A DNA stretch of 44,634 nt from IMG/VR virus record IMGVR_UViG_3300036820_000031, positions 1 to 44,634 of that record; one strand, written 5' to 3'. Shown here one piece after another: positions 8,163-16,852 of this stretch. Positions within the stretch are counted from its first letter, which is position 1; the number at the start of each line of letters is the position of its first letter. Source of the DNA: a virus. The translations under genes were made by a program, and so were the position numbers. Under the pieces are notes generated by a model, which saw only the letters and a program-made list of their open reading frames with translations, was not told where the DNA came from and searched no databases.

Positions 8163-8840
8163 ATGACCGCCGAGAACCTTGACAGCAACGCCCTGGTGAA
8201 CCTGGACGCCCAGCCCATCGTCATGCCCACGGCGGGCGAGGGCGGATACGGCTACCGACAGAACCAACAGGACTACGTGACCCACACCACCTCCTTTGGC
8301 TCTGCCGCGGGCAACTCCAGCCGGCAGAGCCGGTTCCCGGTGGCCGCCAAGGTCAAGTCCGTGTGGATGTATACCTACGGCCTGGACAGTTCCAGCGCCC
8401 AGACCATGACGCTGGACGTGAACGTGGCCTTCAGCGACAGCGCTTTCGACGGCACCAACGCGCAGGCGCAGGCACAAATCCCGCTGGTGGCGCTCACTGG
8501 CGGTCTGGTGTCCCTCGCCACCTACACCGGCGCGAACAAGCTCTTCGGCTCGGCCCTGACCGTCGCGGCCAGCGGCGCCGTCCAGTATGAGGAAGTCACC
8601 TGGAAAGGCGCCAGCGAAATCTACAATCCGGCACTGGCCCAGGAGCCAATGTGGGCGGTGCTGGGCGGCACGGGCACCGCGACAGCGGCCCCGTTTAATG
8701 CCGGCGGTGGCTTCGCCCAGAACGCGAACGGCGTCATCACGTCGCCGGGTGGTTTCTTCGATCTGCTGGTGGTGACGGCTCACACATCCACCGTTGACGC
8801 AACCGGGACGATCGGCACGGAAGTCGATTTCGTCCTGTAA
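8163..8840 (+). CDS. Probable capsid cement/decoration protein
   Basis: A 225-residue beta-rich protein lacking enzyme motifs, with many Ser/Thr/Gly/Ala residues (for example TTSFGSAAGNSSRQSRFPVA). It follows the major capsid gene by 24 bases with an AGGAGA ribosome binding site. In BPP-1-like podoviruses a cement protein gene is linked to the capsid gene, so this is the likely role. It could instead be another structural protein. Confidence 0.6.
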   Translation: MTAENLDSNALVNLDAQPIVMPTAGEGGYGYRQNQQDYVTHTTSFGSAAGNSSRQSRFPVAAKVKSVWMYTYGLDSSSAQTMTLDVNVAFSDSAFDGTNAQAQAQIPLVALTGGLVSLATYTGANKLFGSALTVAASGAVQYEEVTWKGASEIYNPALAQEPMWAVLGGTGTATAAPFNAGGGFAQNANGVITSPGGFFDLLVVTAHTSTVDATGTIGTEVDFVL

Positions 8841-8849
8841 CCCGTCCCG

Positions 8850-8909
8850 CCCCGAGGCACCGGAACCCTCCCCGAACCCTCCCTCGGGCAAGGACCTGTA
8901 GCCTCGGGG
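8850..8909. repeat. 9-bp inverted repeat after the cement gene
   Basis: CCCCGAGGC (8850-8858) and GCCTCGGGG (8901-8909) are exact reverse complements in the 93-base gap between genes. Inside it, GAACCCTCCC is repeated directly. It may slow transcription or act as an RNA processing hairpin; no U-tract follows. Confidence 0.4.
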
Positions 8910-8933
8910 GTCTGGGCGACTGGAGGTGTCCGC

Positions 8934-9164
8934 ATGACGACTTATTACCTGTCCAGTTCCCAGGGTAAGACTGGCGCTAGCGCCGGAAATTCTTCGGGCA
9001 TCACAGAGGGCACGTCCAGCCCGACTGCCGACGTGATCGTGTCATTCCCGACCGCAACGGCAGTTTCCCGCGATGCGGTGATCCGCATCCTGCGTGGCAT
9101 TGTAACCTATCTGCTTACGGACGCGGCGAACCCCGCCGGCACCACCATCCCGTTCCTACGCTGA
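8934..9164 (+). CDS. Small virion-region protein, paralogue A
   Basis: A 76-residue protein beginning MTTYYLSSSQG and ending GTTIPFLR. The same start (MTTYWLS), an internal TSxPxAD, a basic-hydrophobic helix and an ending GTDIPLPP recur in the gene at 9908, so the two look like diverged paralogues that flank the coiled gene at 9172. Function is unknown; perhaps a minor fibre or tail component. A ribosome binding site (CTGGAGGTGTCCGC) precedes the ATG. Confidence 0.72.
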   Translation: MTTYYLSSSQGKTGASAGNSSGITEGTSSPTADVIVSFPTATAVSRDAVIRILRGIVTYLLTDAANPAGTTIPFLR

Positions 9165-9171
9165 TCCGGCC

Positions 9172-9894
9172 ATGAGCCTGGTTTCCATAGCCGTCACGCT
9201 CGGCGCGCCGGACACGGCCGGCCTGGTGCCGATCACGACCAGCGACCTGGCCGCCGAGATCGCGCAGGCGGTGACGGACACCACGTCCCTGGCCGCGGCC
9301 ATATCGACGGCGCAGACCGCAGTGTCGGCGTCAGAGACGTCAACCACGACGGTGCAGACCGATATCGGCGTCGCCAGCACAGCGGTTGCCACGGCGGTGA
9401 CCGCGGCGGCCACCGTCAGCACAGATCTGGCTACCGTGTTGACGGCGCTTGGCACCTTTGCCACGGCGGTTATCGCCATCACGGGCGACACCTACGTCAG
9501 CAACCAATTCGTGTTTGGCGGCAGCACTGGCCTGACGCACGCCCAGGTGGCGACCGAGTTCGCGCTGCTGAATACCGCCATCACGGACATTCTGACGGCG
9601 CAGACCGCAGCCACCACAGCCAACACGAACGTGACGACCGTCAGCACCGATATTGCCACATGCACCACCGACGCCGCGACGGCGGTCACGAGCGCCACGA
9701 CGGCCAACACGGACACCACGGCGCTGTCCACCTCCACCGTTGCCGCCGACCACACCGCAGCCCAGGCCATCATATCGGCGGCGAACGTCTTTCTTCAGAC
9801 GGATAGCACCGTCGTGACCAACATTGCGGGCCTCAATGGCGCCTTGGTGGCAGCCTTGACCTTTGCCCGCGACGATGGCATTCTGCCAGTCTAA
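9172..9894 (+). CDS. Ala/Thr/Val-rich extended helical protein, possible fibre component
   Basis: A 240-residue protein almost wholly made of A, T, S, V and D with heptad-like spacing (for example TAVSASETSTTTVQTDIGVA). Two helical stretches flank a more complex middle (GDTYVSNQFVFGGSTGLTHAQ, about residues 105-125), and a short ordered end follows. This composition is typical of a long coiled stalk in a trimeric fibre or of a structural rod. It lies between two paralogous small genes in the virion operon. No catalytic motif was seen. Confidence 0.7.
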   Translation: MSLVSIAVTLGAPDTAGLVPITTSDLAAEIAQAVTDTTSLAAAISTAQTAVSASETSTTTVQTDIGVASTAVATAVTAAATVSTDLATVLTALGTFATAVIAITGDTYVSNQFVFGGSTGLTHAQVATEFALLNTAITDILTAQTAATTANTNVTTVSTDIATCTTDAATAVTSATTANTDTTALSTSTVAADHTAAQAIISAANVFLQTDSTVVTNIAGLNGALVAALTFARDDGILPV

Positions 9895-9907
9895 CAGGAG
9901 CGCCTAG

Positions 9908-10141
9908 ATGACCACCTATTGGCTATCGGACACGATCGGCAATGCGGAGCGCATCATCGACGGCGACATGGCCGTTGCGACCAGCGACCCGGCCGCCGAT
10001 TTCGCTTTCGAGTGGCTGTCCACGCATGCACCAAACCGCCGGCAGGCTGTCCTGTTTCTGAAGAAGTGCATCCTCTATATCGAGAATGGCGGCATCGGCA
10101 CGGCTGGCGGCCAGGGGACGGATATCCCGCTGCCGCCATGA
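9908..10141 (+). CDS. Small virion-region protein, paralogue B
   Basis: A 77-residue protein with the MTTYWLS start and GTDIPLPP end shared with the gene at 8934. The middle helix (NRRQAVLFLKKCILYI) aligns with the RDAVIRILRGIVTYL helix of that protein. Function is unknown. It overlaps the next gene by four bases (ATGA), and CAGGAGCGCC precedes its ATG. Confidence 0.72.
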   Translation: MTTYWLSDTIGNAERIIDGDMAVATSDPAADFAFEWLSTHAPNRRQAVLFLKKCILYIENGGIGTAGGQGTDIPLPP

Positions 10142-10446
10142 ACGTCACCGAGAGCGTTGACTTCCAGGACTTCACGACCACTCAGGGTCCGTTCACTCTG
10201 CGCGGTGGCATATACACGTTCACCGTCGTTAACGGCGCCTGGAACAGCGCATCCTTGTCGCTCAATGCCCTTGGCCCGGACGGCACCACCTACGCGGAGA
10301 CTTCCAACGTTGCCGGCACCGGAGCGTCCCTGTCCGCCAATGGCATGGTGTGCGGTATCTACCTGCCGCCTGGCCAATACGAGATGGTTGCCAGCAGCAC
10401 CCCGACTGACGGCTGGTATGCGGTAGTCGCCTCCGTTCCGACTTAG
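10138..10446 (+). CDS. Small beta-rich protein
   Basis: A 102-residue protein with alternating beta strands (FTLRGGIYTFTVVNG, SASLSLNALGPDG, GIYLPPGQYEMVA) resembling a small beta-sandwich of the kind found in virion or decoration proteins. The ATG at 10138 is fixed by the four-base overlap with the previous gene. No family was recognised. It lies just before the tail tube gene. Confidence 0.7.
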   Translation: MNVTESVDFQDFTTTQGPFTLRGGIYTFTVVNGAWNSASLSLNALGPDGTTYAETSNVAGTGASLSANGMVCGIYLPPGQYEMVASSTPTDGWYAVVASVPT

Positions 10447-10456
10447 GGAGGCATGC

Positions 10457-12010
10457 ATGGGCTTTAAGACGCCCGAGGATATCGCCAACCGAGCCTTGCA
10501 GCACTGCGGCGCGAGCCTGATCGTCACCTTGCAGGATGACGATAAGGGTGCCCAGCAAATTGCGCAGTGCTATGATGGACTGCGCCGGGCCGAGCTCCGC
10601 CGTAACGTGTGGACTTTCGCGGTGAAGAAGGCAGTTCTTTACCCTCTCAATACGTCTCTGACGAACCTGCCGATCGGCACTGCCACTGCTTCGCCCACGA
10701 CACCGGCCACGCTAACGCAAAGCCTGCCGACGCTGAAGCTTATCGCGCAGCCGTGGAGCGCCGCTCAGGTATATCCGTTCGGCAGAGTGGTGTCATATGG
10801 TGGCAGCGTGTGGCTGTCCACTGCGACCACCAGCGCGAACCAGCAGCCGGGCCTCGACGCCAGCACGAATTGGGATACCTACTTCGGATCCAAGGTCGTG
10901 GTGCCATATGACCCCACCGTAGCCTACTACTTCGGCGATCTGGTCTACGTTGCGGATGGCCCCGCGACGCTGGTGTTTTCGTCCCTGGAGAACAGCAACG
11001 GCAGCACCAACAATGCAGCCACCGGAACGGTATCTAACAACCCGCTGAACCCGGCAACGTGGTCCAGCGCGGTAACCTACGGCGTCGGCTCCGTCGTGTT
11101 GGACGCAGCCGGCTTCGCATGGTATAGCCGCATCAGCAACAATGTGAACCTTCAGCCGGGTGTCTACGGCGCGTGGTCGTCGGCGCCAACCTATGTGACT
11201 GGGGCGTTGGTGATCGCCACCGATGGGCTGCTGTATCAGGCAGCGACCGGCGGCAACAACCAGAACCCCGCCAATGGTGCCAGCCCGTCCTACTGGACTG
11301 CGCTAGGAGCCCCCGGTTCCTGGCCGATGTGGAACACGAACACGACCTACGCCAAGGCCGCGGTCGTGATGGGCAGCGACGGTATGCTCTACCAGGCGGT
11401 GCAGGCCGCCAACACGGGCCACCAGCCGGTCGGTGCCGCCTACAACCCGAATACCCCGGCTACCAACTGGTGGGTGCCGCTCGGCCAGCAGGCGTCGTGG
11501 GTGGCCAACTTCAACGCTCCTGTGACCAACGCGTCGTGGTTGAACCAATACGCGACCCTGGACATGGTGAACATTGCCTATCCGATCGGCGCCGGCCCGT
11601 CGCAGCAGGAGTTCACCAAGAACGTATTCATGCTACCGCACGGCTATCTACGGCAGGCTCCGCAAGACCCTAAGCGCGGTAGCATGTCCTTCCTCGGCGC
11701 CCCAAGCGGCATGCAATACAGCGATTGGGAGCTTGATGGCGACTGCATCATCTCGCAGCAGGCGTATCCCATCATTCTGCGCTTCGTGGCTGACGTGACC
11801 CAGGTGTCCAAGATGGATGACATGTTCTGCGAAGGGCTTGGCGCTCGCGTCGCAATGGAGGTGTGCGAGACGTTGACCCAGAGCGGCAGCAAGCTGGGCG
11901 CGATCGGCGCCGTCTACAAGAAGTTCATGGACGATGCGCGCACCGTCAACGGCATTGAACAGGGAGCGACCGAACCCCCCGTAGACGACTGGATCGCTTG
12001 CCGGGTGTAG
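10457..12010 (+). CDS. Tail tubular protein A (gp11-like) with carbohydrate-binding-like inserts
   Basis: 517 residues. The first 65 (IANRALQHCGASLIV, RRAELRRNVWTFAVKKAVL) and the last 165 (FMLPHGYLRQAPQDP, GLGARVAMEVCETLTQSGSK) match the adaptor that joins portal and nozzle in T7-like tails. Between them, about residues 99-345, lie five repeats of the pattern W-x-Y-x-x-G-x-V, then Y, then P and W, as in carbohydrate-binding modules of family 5/12: about 99-148, 150-206, 202-240, 240-284 and 291-343. T7 gp11 has about 196 residues, so the insertion more than doubles the protein. The modules may face outward and hold the host surface sugar. Confidence 0.83.
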   Translation: MGFKTPEDIANRALQHCGASLIVTLQDDDKGAQQIAQCYDGLRRAELRRNVWTFAVKKAVLYPLNTSLTNLPIGTATASPTTPATLTQSLPTLKLIAQPWSAAQVYPFGRVVSYGGSVWLSTATTSANQQPGLDASTNWDTYFGSKVVVPYDPTVAYYFGDLVYVADGPATLVFSSLENSNGSTNNAATGTVSNNPLNPATWSSAVTYGVGSVVLDAAGFAWYSRISNNVNLQPGVYGAWSSAPTYVTGALVIATDGLLYQAATGGNNQNPANGASPSYWTALGAPGSWPMWNTNTTYAKAAVVMGSDGMLYQAVQAANTGHQPVGAAYNPNTPATNWWVPLGQQASWVANFNAPVTNASWLNQYATLDMVNIAYPIGAGPSQQEFTKNVFMLPHGYLRQAPQDPKRGSMSFLGAPSGMQYSDWELDGDCIISQQAYPIILRFVADVTQVSKMDDMFCEGLGARVAMEVCETLTQSGSKLGAIGAVYKKFMDDARTVNGIEQGATEPPVDDWIACRV

Positions 12011-12012
12011 CC

Positions 12013-15000
12013 ATGCCCGACGCCTCTCTTCTGCAAGCGTCCTTCCTTGGTGGAGAATGGTCTCCATTCGCGCAGGGCCGCGTCGATCATCCGCAGTATC
12101 GCTCGGCCATGTCAACCTGCCTAAATGCAATGCCGGTGGAGGAAGGCGCCTGCCCGCGCCGGCCCGGCTTCAACTTCATCTGCACCACTCGCAACGGGGC
12201 GGTTGGCCGCGTGCTGGACTTCAACGTCACCGACCAGGCGGCGTTCCGCGTGGAACTTACTGCCGGCCACCTGCGCATGTTGTGCGGGTCCGGCGGCGTG
12301 TGGGGCCTCGTCTATGATAGCTCGGCATCGGTTGTAAGCGTTTCGCTGGACAACCCGGCCATCGTTACAGTTGCCGGTGCCACCACCTGGCAATCGGAGG
12401 ACCAAGTCCAATTCTTGTTCCAGAGCGGAACCGTTCAGAGTGGCGCCATATTGCGCAACCGGCAATTTGGCATATCGGTATTGAACGCGTCGCAGGTATC
12501 CCTATACGATCCTGCTACGGGAGATGGGGTTGACGGGGCTGCGGTTAACTGGGACCCGGCCACCGTAGCAACGGTTGGTCATATCCTGGACCTTCCGACA
12601 CTCTACGCCGAGGCGGACTTGCAGAAGGTTCGGCTGGTCGTCGCGGCCACGCCGGGCGTCTCCGCAACTGGCCTGGGGCTGCTGCTGCACAATGGCTACG
12701 CGCCGCAGACCCTGGCCCTGACACTGGACGCTACTGGCCCCAACTTCTCTGCCGTCACCCTTACCGCGCAGCAGTTCGAGGATGGCCCCTATCTTGACGC
12801 GGTGCCAAATTCACAGATGACGCCGAGCGGCAGCGGAGCGGACTACCTCGCCCTGTTCACACCCTGGGGCAATACCTACAATGACACGCCAAATTGGGGA
12901 AACACTGCCGGGCAGTTGGTAACCTGGGGCGGCTACAACTTCGTCTGCATCCAATCGCACGGCAGCCTCGGTGCCGACTTCAACTATTGGTTTTCCACGT
13001 TCCCCACGTCCAGCGACTACTACACGCTGGTTACGGCGACTGCACCGTTCTCCGCATACAACGCTGATACGGCCTATGTTGTTGGCGACGTGGCTACTTA
13101 CAGCAGTCTGACCTATGTGTGCATACAGAACGGCACCGGAGAAGAACCCGACACGGCCACGACCTACTGGACATCGGTAGTCCTGGCGTCGTCTGGCTTG
13201 GGCGGCACGGTGAGCCTGCAACTGTCCTACCTGGAGTGGGGCAGCACCACCAGCTATTCCATTGGGAGCTTCGTCAGTTATGGCGGGTTCGCATACCAGT
13301 CCCTGGCCGCTGTGAACTACGGCCAGGAGCCTGACGTTTCCCCGTCCTACTGGACTGCGATCAATGACGGCGGCGCAGTCGGGCCGCAAGGGTTCACCAC
13401 CGCCAACATCGGGCAGTTGGTGCGCCTGCTGTCCCAGCCTGCCGCGTGGGCTGCCGGCACAGGCTATTCAGCCGGCGAGACGGTAACCTACAACGCCGCC
13501 TACTACGTGGCGCAGGCCAGCACTACTGGCAACGAACCGGACACCAGCCTGACGGACTGGCTGCCGACCACAAGCCTGTCCACCGCCAGTTGGTTCTACG
13601 CGCAGATCATCACCGTCGTAAACGACAACAACATCGTCGTGAACATGCTGGACGGCGACCTGTTGAACTCCAACCCGATCACGACCTGGCAGCTTGGTGC
13701 CTATGGCGGGGCAGTCGGATACCCCGGCAACGGCTGCTACTATGAGGGCCGCTTGTGGTTGGGCGGCGCGTTGCCGAACCGGCTGGACAGCAGCAACAGT
13801 AATGACTTCTTCAACTTCGCGCCGACCGGGCCGGACGGCACCGTGGGCGACGCGAACTCCGTCAGTGCAATTTTCAACAGCAACGACCAGAACGCCATAT
13901 ATTGGGTGGAGCCGTGTTCCTCGGGGCTGGTGTGTGGCACGAAGGATGGGGAGTGGCTGGTGCAGGCCAGCACCTTGAACGATCCGATCACGCCGACCAG
14001 CATACAGGTCCACCGCTACACCAAGATCGGCGACGCCGACGTGCTGCCCTGCCACACGCCCCTGACACTGGTGTTCGTCCACAAGTATGGCCGCATGCTA
14101 TTCGAATATTTCCCCGATGTGTTTTCGGGCCGAATGACGGCGCCGGTCCTGAACAGCTTCAGCAAGCACCTGACCGTTGGTGGTGTGCAGGAGATCGCCT
14201 ACCAGTCGGAGATGGCTCCGGTTGTGTGGGGCCGCACAGGCGACGGTGCGCTGATCGGCTGGACCTACCGCCGCGTGAGCCAGTTCAGCACTGAGGAGCC
14301 GAAGTTTGTTGGTGCGCACCGGCATACGCTCGGGTCGGGCCGGCTCGTGGAGAGCCTGTGCGTCGGCGCCGACGCGAGCCTGACGCTGGATACCTTGACG
14401 ATCGTCAGCAACGACCCGGCCACGAACATCCGCCATATTGAGGTGATGACGCCGCTTATGGACCCGAGCGACCCGGTAACGTCGTCATGGTTCGTGGACG
14501 ATGCTGTATCACCTAGCGGTATACAGGTGACGACGCAAAGTGGTGTGGCCGGGGTCATGCTCTACGGCTTGTGGCACCTGAACGGCCAGACCGTGAGCGC
14601 CGTGCTTGGCGGCTTCGACTGCGGTGATATCCTGGTAACAAACGGAGCCATGTTCGTGCCGTTCGGCGCGGACCCGGCCGGGCTGGTGACCCAGACGACG
14701 CTACAGTCTTTCAGCACCGGCACGTGGGGCAGCCTGGGCACCACCATGGGGATCGCCACCTACAGCGGTGCGGCGCCCACAACCGAACAGGATACGATCC
14801 AAATGTGGACGTTCCCTGTGCGTAACTTTGCGGGCGTGGACGGCAGCACCTTGATAGTGGATTGGGCGAACAACCGCGCCTTTGCCGCCTCTCAGGACAA
14901 TGGGTTCCGCACCTTCAGCGTGACCGGCGCGGCCGAGACATCGGAAGCAAATTTCGTGAATGTTGGGGGCGACGTTGTTCCCCAACCGTTGAACAGTTCC

Positions 15001-16347
15001 CAAGCCTGGACGTATGGCCTGGACGGGTATATTTACGCCCAATACACGGGGGGATATGCCAAGATCGATCCGGGTTCCTGGACAACGATAACGACCTTTG
15101 GAACGGACGAGGACACCTACACCCCAAACGCGGCCTTCATCCCGCCGAGCTCTTCCCTGGCCACGGTGAGGGCTGGGGCCAATTACCTGGTATGTGGATA
15201 CAGTCGCGGGTCTGACCCCGTGTCATGTGGTATCACGGTCATTGACACCGATACCATGGCCTGGGTTATCGGGAGCGCGTTCACCGGAACGCACGCCCCC
15301 ACCGCGCGCGTGCTGTCAATGGTGACCGTCACCCAGGGATCAGCCGGCGGCCTGGTTATTTCGATGGACACCCCATACGGGGTGATTACCGATCAACTGA
15401 CGTTCTACTCCACGGCCATCACAGCCGCGGGCGCGGTCACAACTCAAACGATAGGGAATATCCCCCTCGCCTCGATTGATCCACAATGGGTTGAGGTTTC
15501 CGCCACGGTTGGCCCCTTCGTTGACACGACCGACAACAACCTTATCGTCGGGGTGACCAACGGGGCCGCGGGTGCAGTGCACCCGTGCTATTTGATGAAG
15601 GTCAATACCGCGAATGCCAGCATCATCTGGAAGACGGCTGTGGCCGAGCTTCCCGCGAGTTTCGTCGGTGTGCAATACAGCCGCGTGCAGAGCGAGCTTT
15701 ACGCCTACGTGGGCGACACGACGGTGTATATCTGGAACCTCGGGACTGGCACCTTTGAAACTGCTGCTTGCAACCGGGACGGCAACCACGCCGACGCCCA
15801 GGTGTCAGACGCTACTACCGGGACCATCATCCTATATGGTGGCTACACGAGCGAAACCGGCAGGCCCGCGCAGGCGCCGGGATCGCCGACCAGCTTCACG
15901 GACCACTTCGCCACCTTGACCGTAGGCACGTTCGCGCCGGCCGCCGGGAGTGTCGTCACCACCAGCAGTTCAACGCTTCCGGGCGTCGTAGGCTTCACCT
16001 ACACCACGCAAGGGCAGCCGGTGCGCCCAGCGCTCCCACAAGAGGCCGGCGCGGCCAACGGCCCGGCGCAGGGCAAAACCAGGCGCAGCCACATGATGAA
16101 CTGCCTCCTGGCCGGGGCGGTCTACGGGACCTTGTTCTTCGGCACCGTGTTTACGAAGCTGCGCGGCGCCTACTTCAAGTCCGCAGGCGGTATCCCGGTG
16201 CCTACCACGACCTTGTATTCAGGGGTCTATTGGTCTACCTTGGAGGACGACTACAGCTTTGAGGGTGCGCCATGCTGGCAGATCAGCCGTCCTTTGCCAG
16301 CCCATGTGGTTTCCCTCGGGGCGTTCCTGAACACCCAGGATCGTTAA
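12013..16347 (+). CDS. Giant tail nozzle protein (gp12-like) with binding modules
   Basis: 1,444 residues, far longer than T7 gp12 (about 794). The start (SFLGGEWSPFAQGRVDHPQYR, CPRRPGFNF) and the parts around residues 575-790 (YYEGRLWLGG, WLVQASTLNDPITPTS) are typical of podoviral nozzle proteins. Four carbohydrate-binding-like modules lie at about 293-327, 344-388, 407-450 and 477-518. A second beta-rich insertion at about 915-1325 resembles repeat beta-propeller blades (for example TTVYIWNLGTGTFE), after which the nozzle fold returns (HMMNCLLAGAVYGTLFFG). ATG 12013 lies two bases after the tube gene stop. Confidence 0.83.
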   Translation: MPDASLLQASFLGGEWSPFAQGRVDHPQYRSAMSTCLNAMPVEEGACPRRPGFNFICTTRNGAVGRVLDFNVTDQAAFRVELTAGHLRMLCGSGGVWGLVYDSSASVVSVSLDNPAIVTVAGATTWQSEDQVQFLFQSGTVQSGAILRNRQFGISVLNASQVSLYDPATGDGVDGAAVNWDPATVATVGHILDLPTLYAEADLQKVRLVVAATPGVSATGLGLLLHNGYAPQTLALTLDATGPNFSAVTLTAQQFEDGPYLDAVPNSQMTPSGSGADYLALFTPWGNTYNDTPNWGNTAGQLVTWGGYNFVCIQSHGSLGADFNYWFSTFPTSSDYYTLVTATAPFSAYNADTAYVVGDVATYSSLTYVCIQNGTGEEPDTATTYWTSVVLASSGLGGTVSLQLSYLEWGSTTSYSIGSFVSYGGFAYQSLAAVNYGQEPDVSPSYWTAINDGGAVGPQGFTTANIGQLVRLLSQPAAWAAGTGYSAGETVTYNAAYYVAQASTTGNEPDTSLTDWLPTTSLSTASWFYAQIITVVNDNNIVVNMLDGDLLNSNPITTWQLGAYGGAVGYPGNGCYYEGRLWLGGALPNRLDSSNSNDFFNFAPTGPDGTVGDANSVSAIFNSNDQNAIYWVEPCSSGLVCGTKDGEWLVQASTLNDPITPTSIQVHRYTKIGDADVLPCHTPLTLVFVHKYGRMLFEYFPDVFSGRMTAPVLNSFSKHLTVGGVQEIAYQSEMAPVVWGRTGDGALIGWTYRRVSQFSTEEPKFVGAHRHTLGSGRLVESLCVGADASLTLDTLTIVSNDPATNIRHIEVMTPLMDPSDPVTSSWFVDDAVSPSGIQVTTQSGVAGVMLYGLWHLNGQTVSAVLGGFDCGDILVTNGAMFVPFGADPAGLVTQTTLQSFSTGTWGSLGTTMGIATYSGAAPTTEQDTIQMWTFPVRNFAGVDGSTLIVDWANNRAFAASQDNGFRTFSVTGAAETSEANFVNVGGDVVPQPLNSSQAWTYGLDGYIYAQYTGGYAKIDPGSWTTITTFGTDEDTYTPNAAFIPPSSSLATVRAGANYLVCGYSRGSDPVSCGITVIDTDTMAWVIGSAFTGTHAPTARVLSMVTVTQGSAGGLVISMDTPYGVITDQLTFYSTAITAAGAVTTQTIGNIPLASIDPQWVEVSATVGPFVDTTDNNLIVGVTNGAAGAVHPCYLMKVNTANASIIWKTAVAELPASFVGVQYSRVQSELYAYVGDTTVYIWNLGTGTFETAACNRDGNHADAQVSDATTGTIILYGGYTSETGRPAQAPGSPTSFTDHFATLTVGTFAPAAGSVVTTSSSTLPGVVGFTYTTQGQPVRPALPQEAGAANGPAQGKTRRSHMMNCLLAGAVYGTLFFGTVFTKLRGAYFKSAGGIPVPTTTLYSGVYWSTLEDDYSFEGAPCWQISRPLPAHVVSLGAFLNTQDR

Positions 16348-16845
16348 ATGTCAGGTAGCTTGCCACCGAGCGTCAACTACGGCCTGATCGGCTCAGGCCT
16401 TCAGGGCATCGGCGGGGCCGCAAGCGACCTGTTCAGCGCCGCCGGGTCTGAAGCCGCCGCATCGTCCTACGGCCAAGCGGCTACCTTGGAAGGGCAGAAC
16501 GCCACCATAGCCAAGGCGTCAGGCGCCATACAACTTGCCCAGCAGCAGCGCGCCCTCTACCAGTCCGAAAGCTCCACGACGGCGGCAGCCGGCGGCGCGG
16601 GCCTGTCATCGGGAGGCAGCATCGGCAGCGTGCTGCGCAGCAGCGCCCAGCAAGGCGCCCTGGCAGGAGCGCTGATCGGCGCCCAGACGGACATCGCGGT
16701 CACCGGCTACGAAGCCCAGCAGACAGCCTACCAAGGCCAGCAGCAGCAGGAGCAAGCTGCTGCGACGGCAGCGACGGCCGGCGGCATCATGAGTGGCCTG
16801 GGCGGCGCGGCCTCACTGTTCGGCGCCTTCGCATCGTTCCTCTGA
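16348..16845 (+). CDS. Internal virion protein (gp14-like)
   Basis: A 165-residue protein with Gly/Ala-rich ends that could span membranes (GSGLQGIGGAASDLFSAAG, GIMSGLGGAASLFGAFAS) and a Gln-rich helical middle. This architecture, and the position after the nozzle gene and before two larger helical proteins, match the smallest of the three ejection proteins of T7-like phages, which builds the pore in the outer membrane. It starts directly after the nozzle stop. Confidence 0.72.
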   Translation: MSGSLPPSVNYGLIGSGLQGIGGAASDLFSAAGSEAAASSYGQAATLEGQNATIAKASGAIQLAQQQRALYQSESSTTAAAGGAGLSSGGSIGSVLRSSAQQGALAGALIGAQTDIAVTGYEAQQTAYQGQQQQEQAAATAATAGGIMSGLGGAASLFGAFASFL

Positions 16846-16852
16846 GGGGTCC

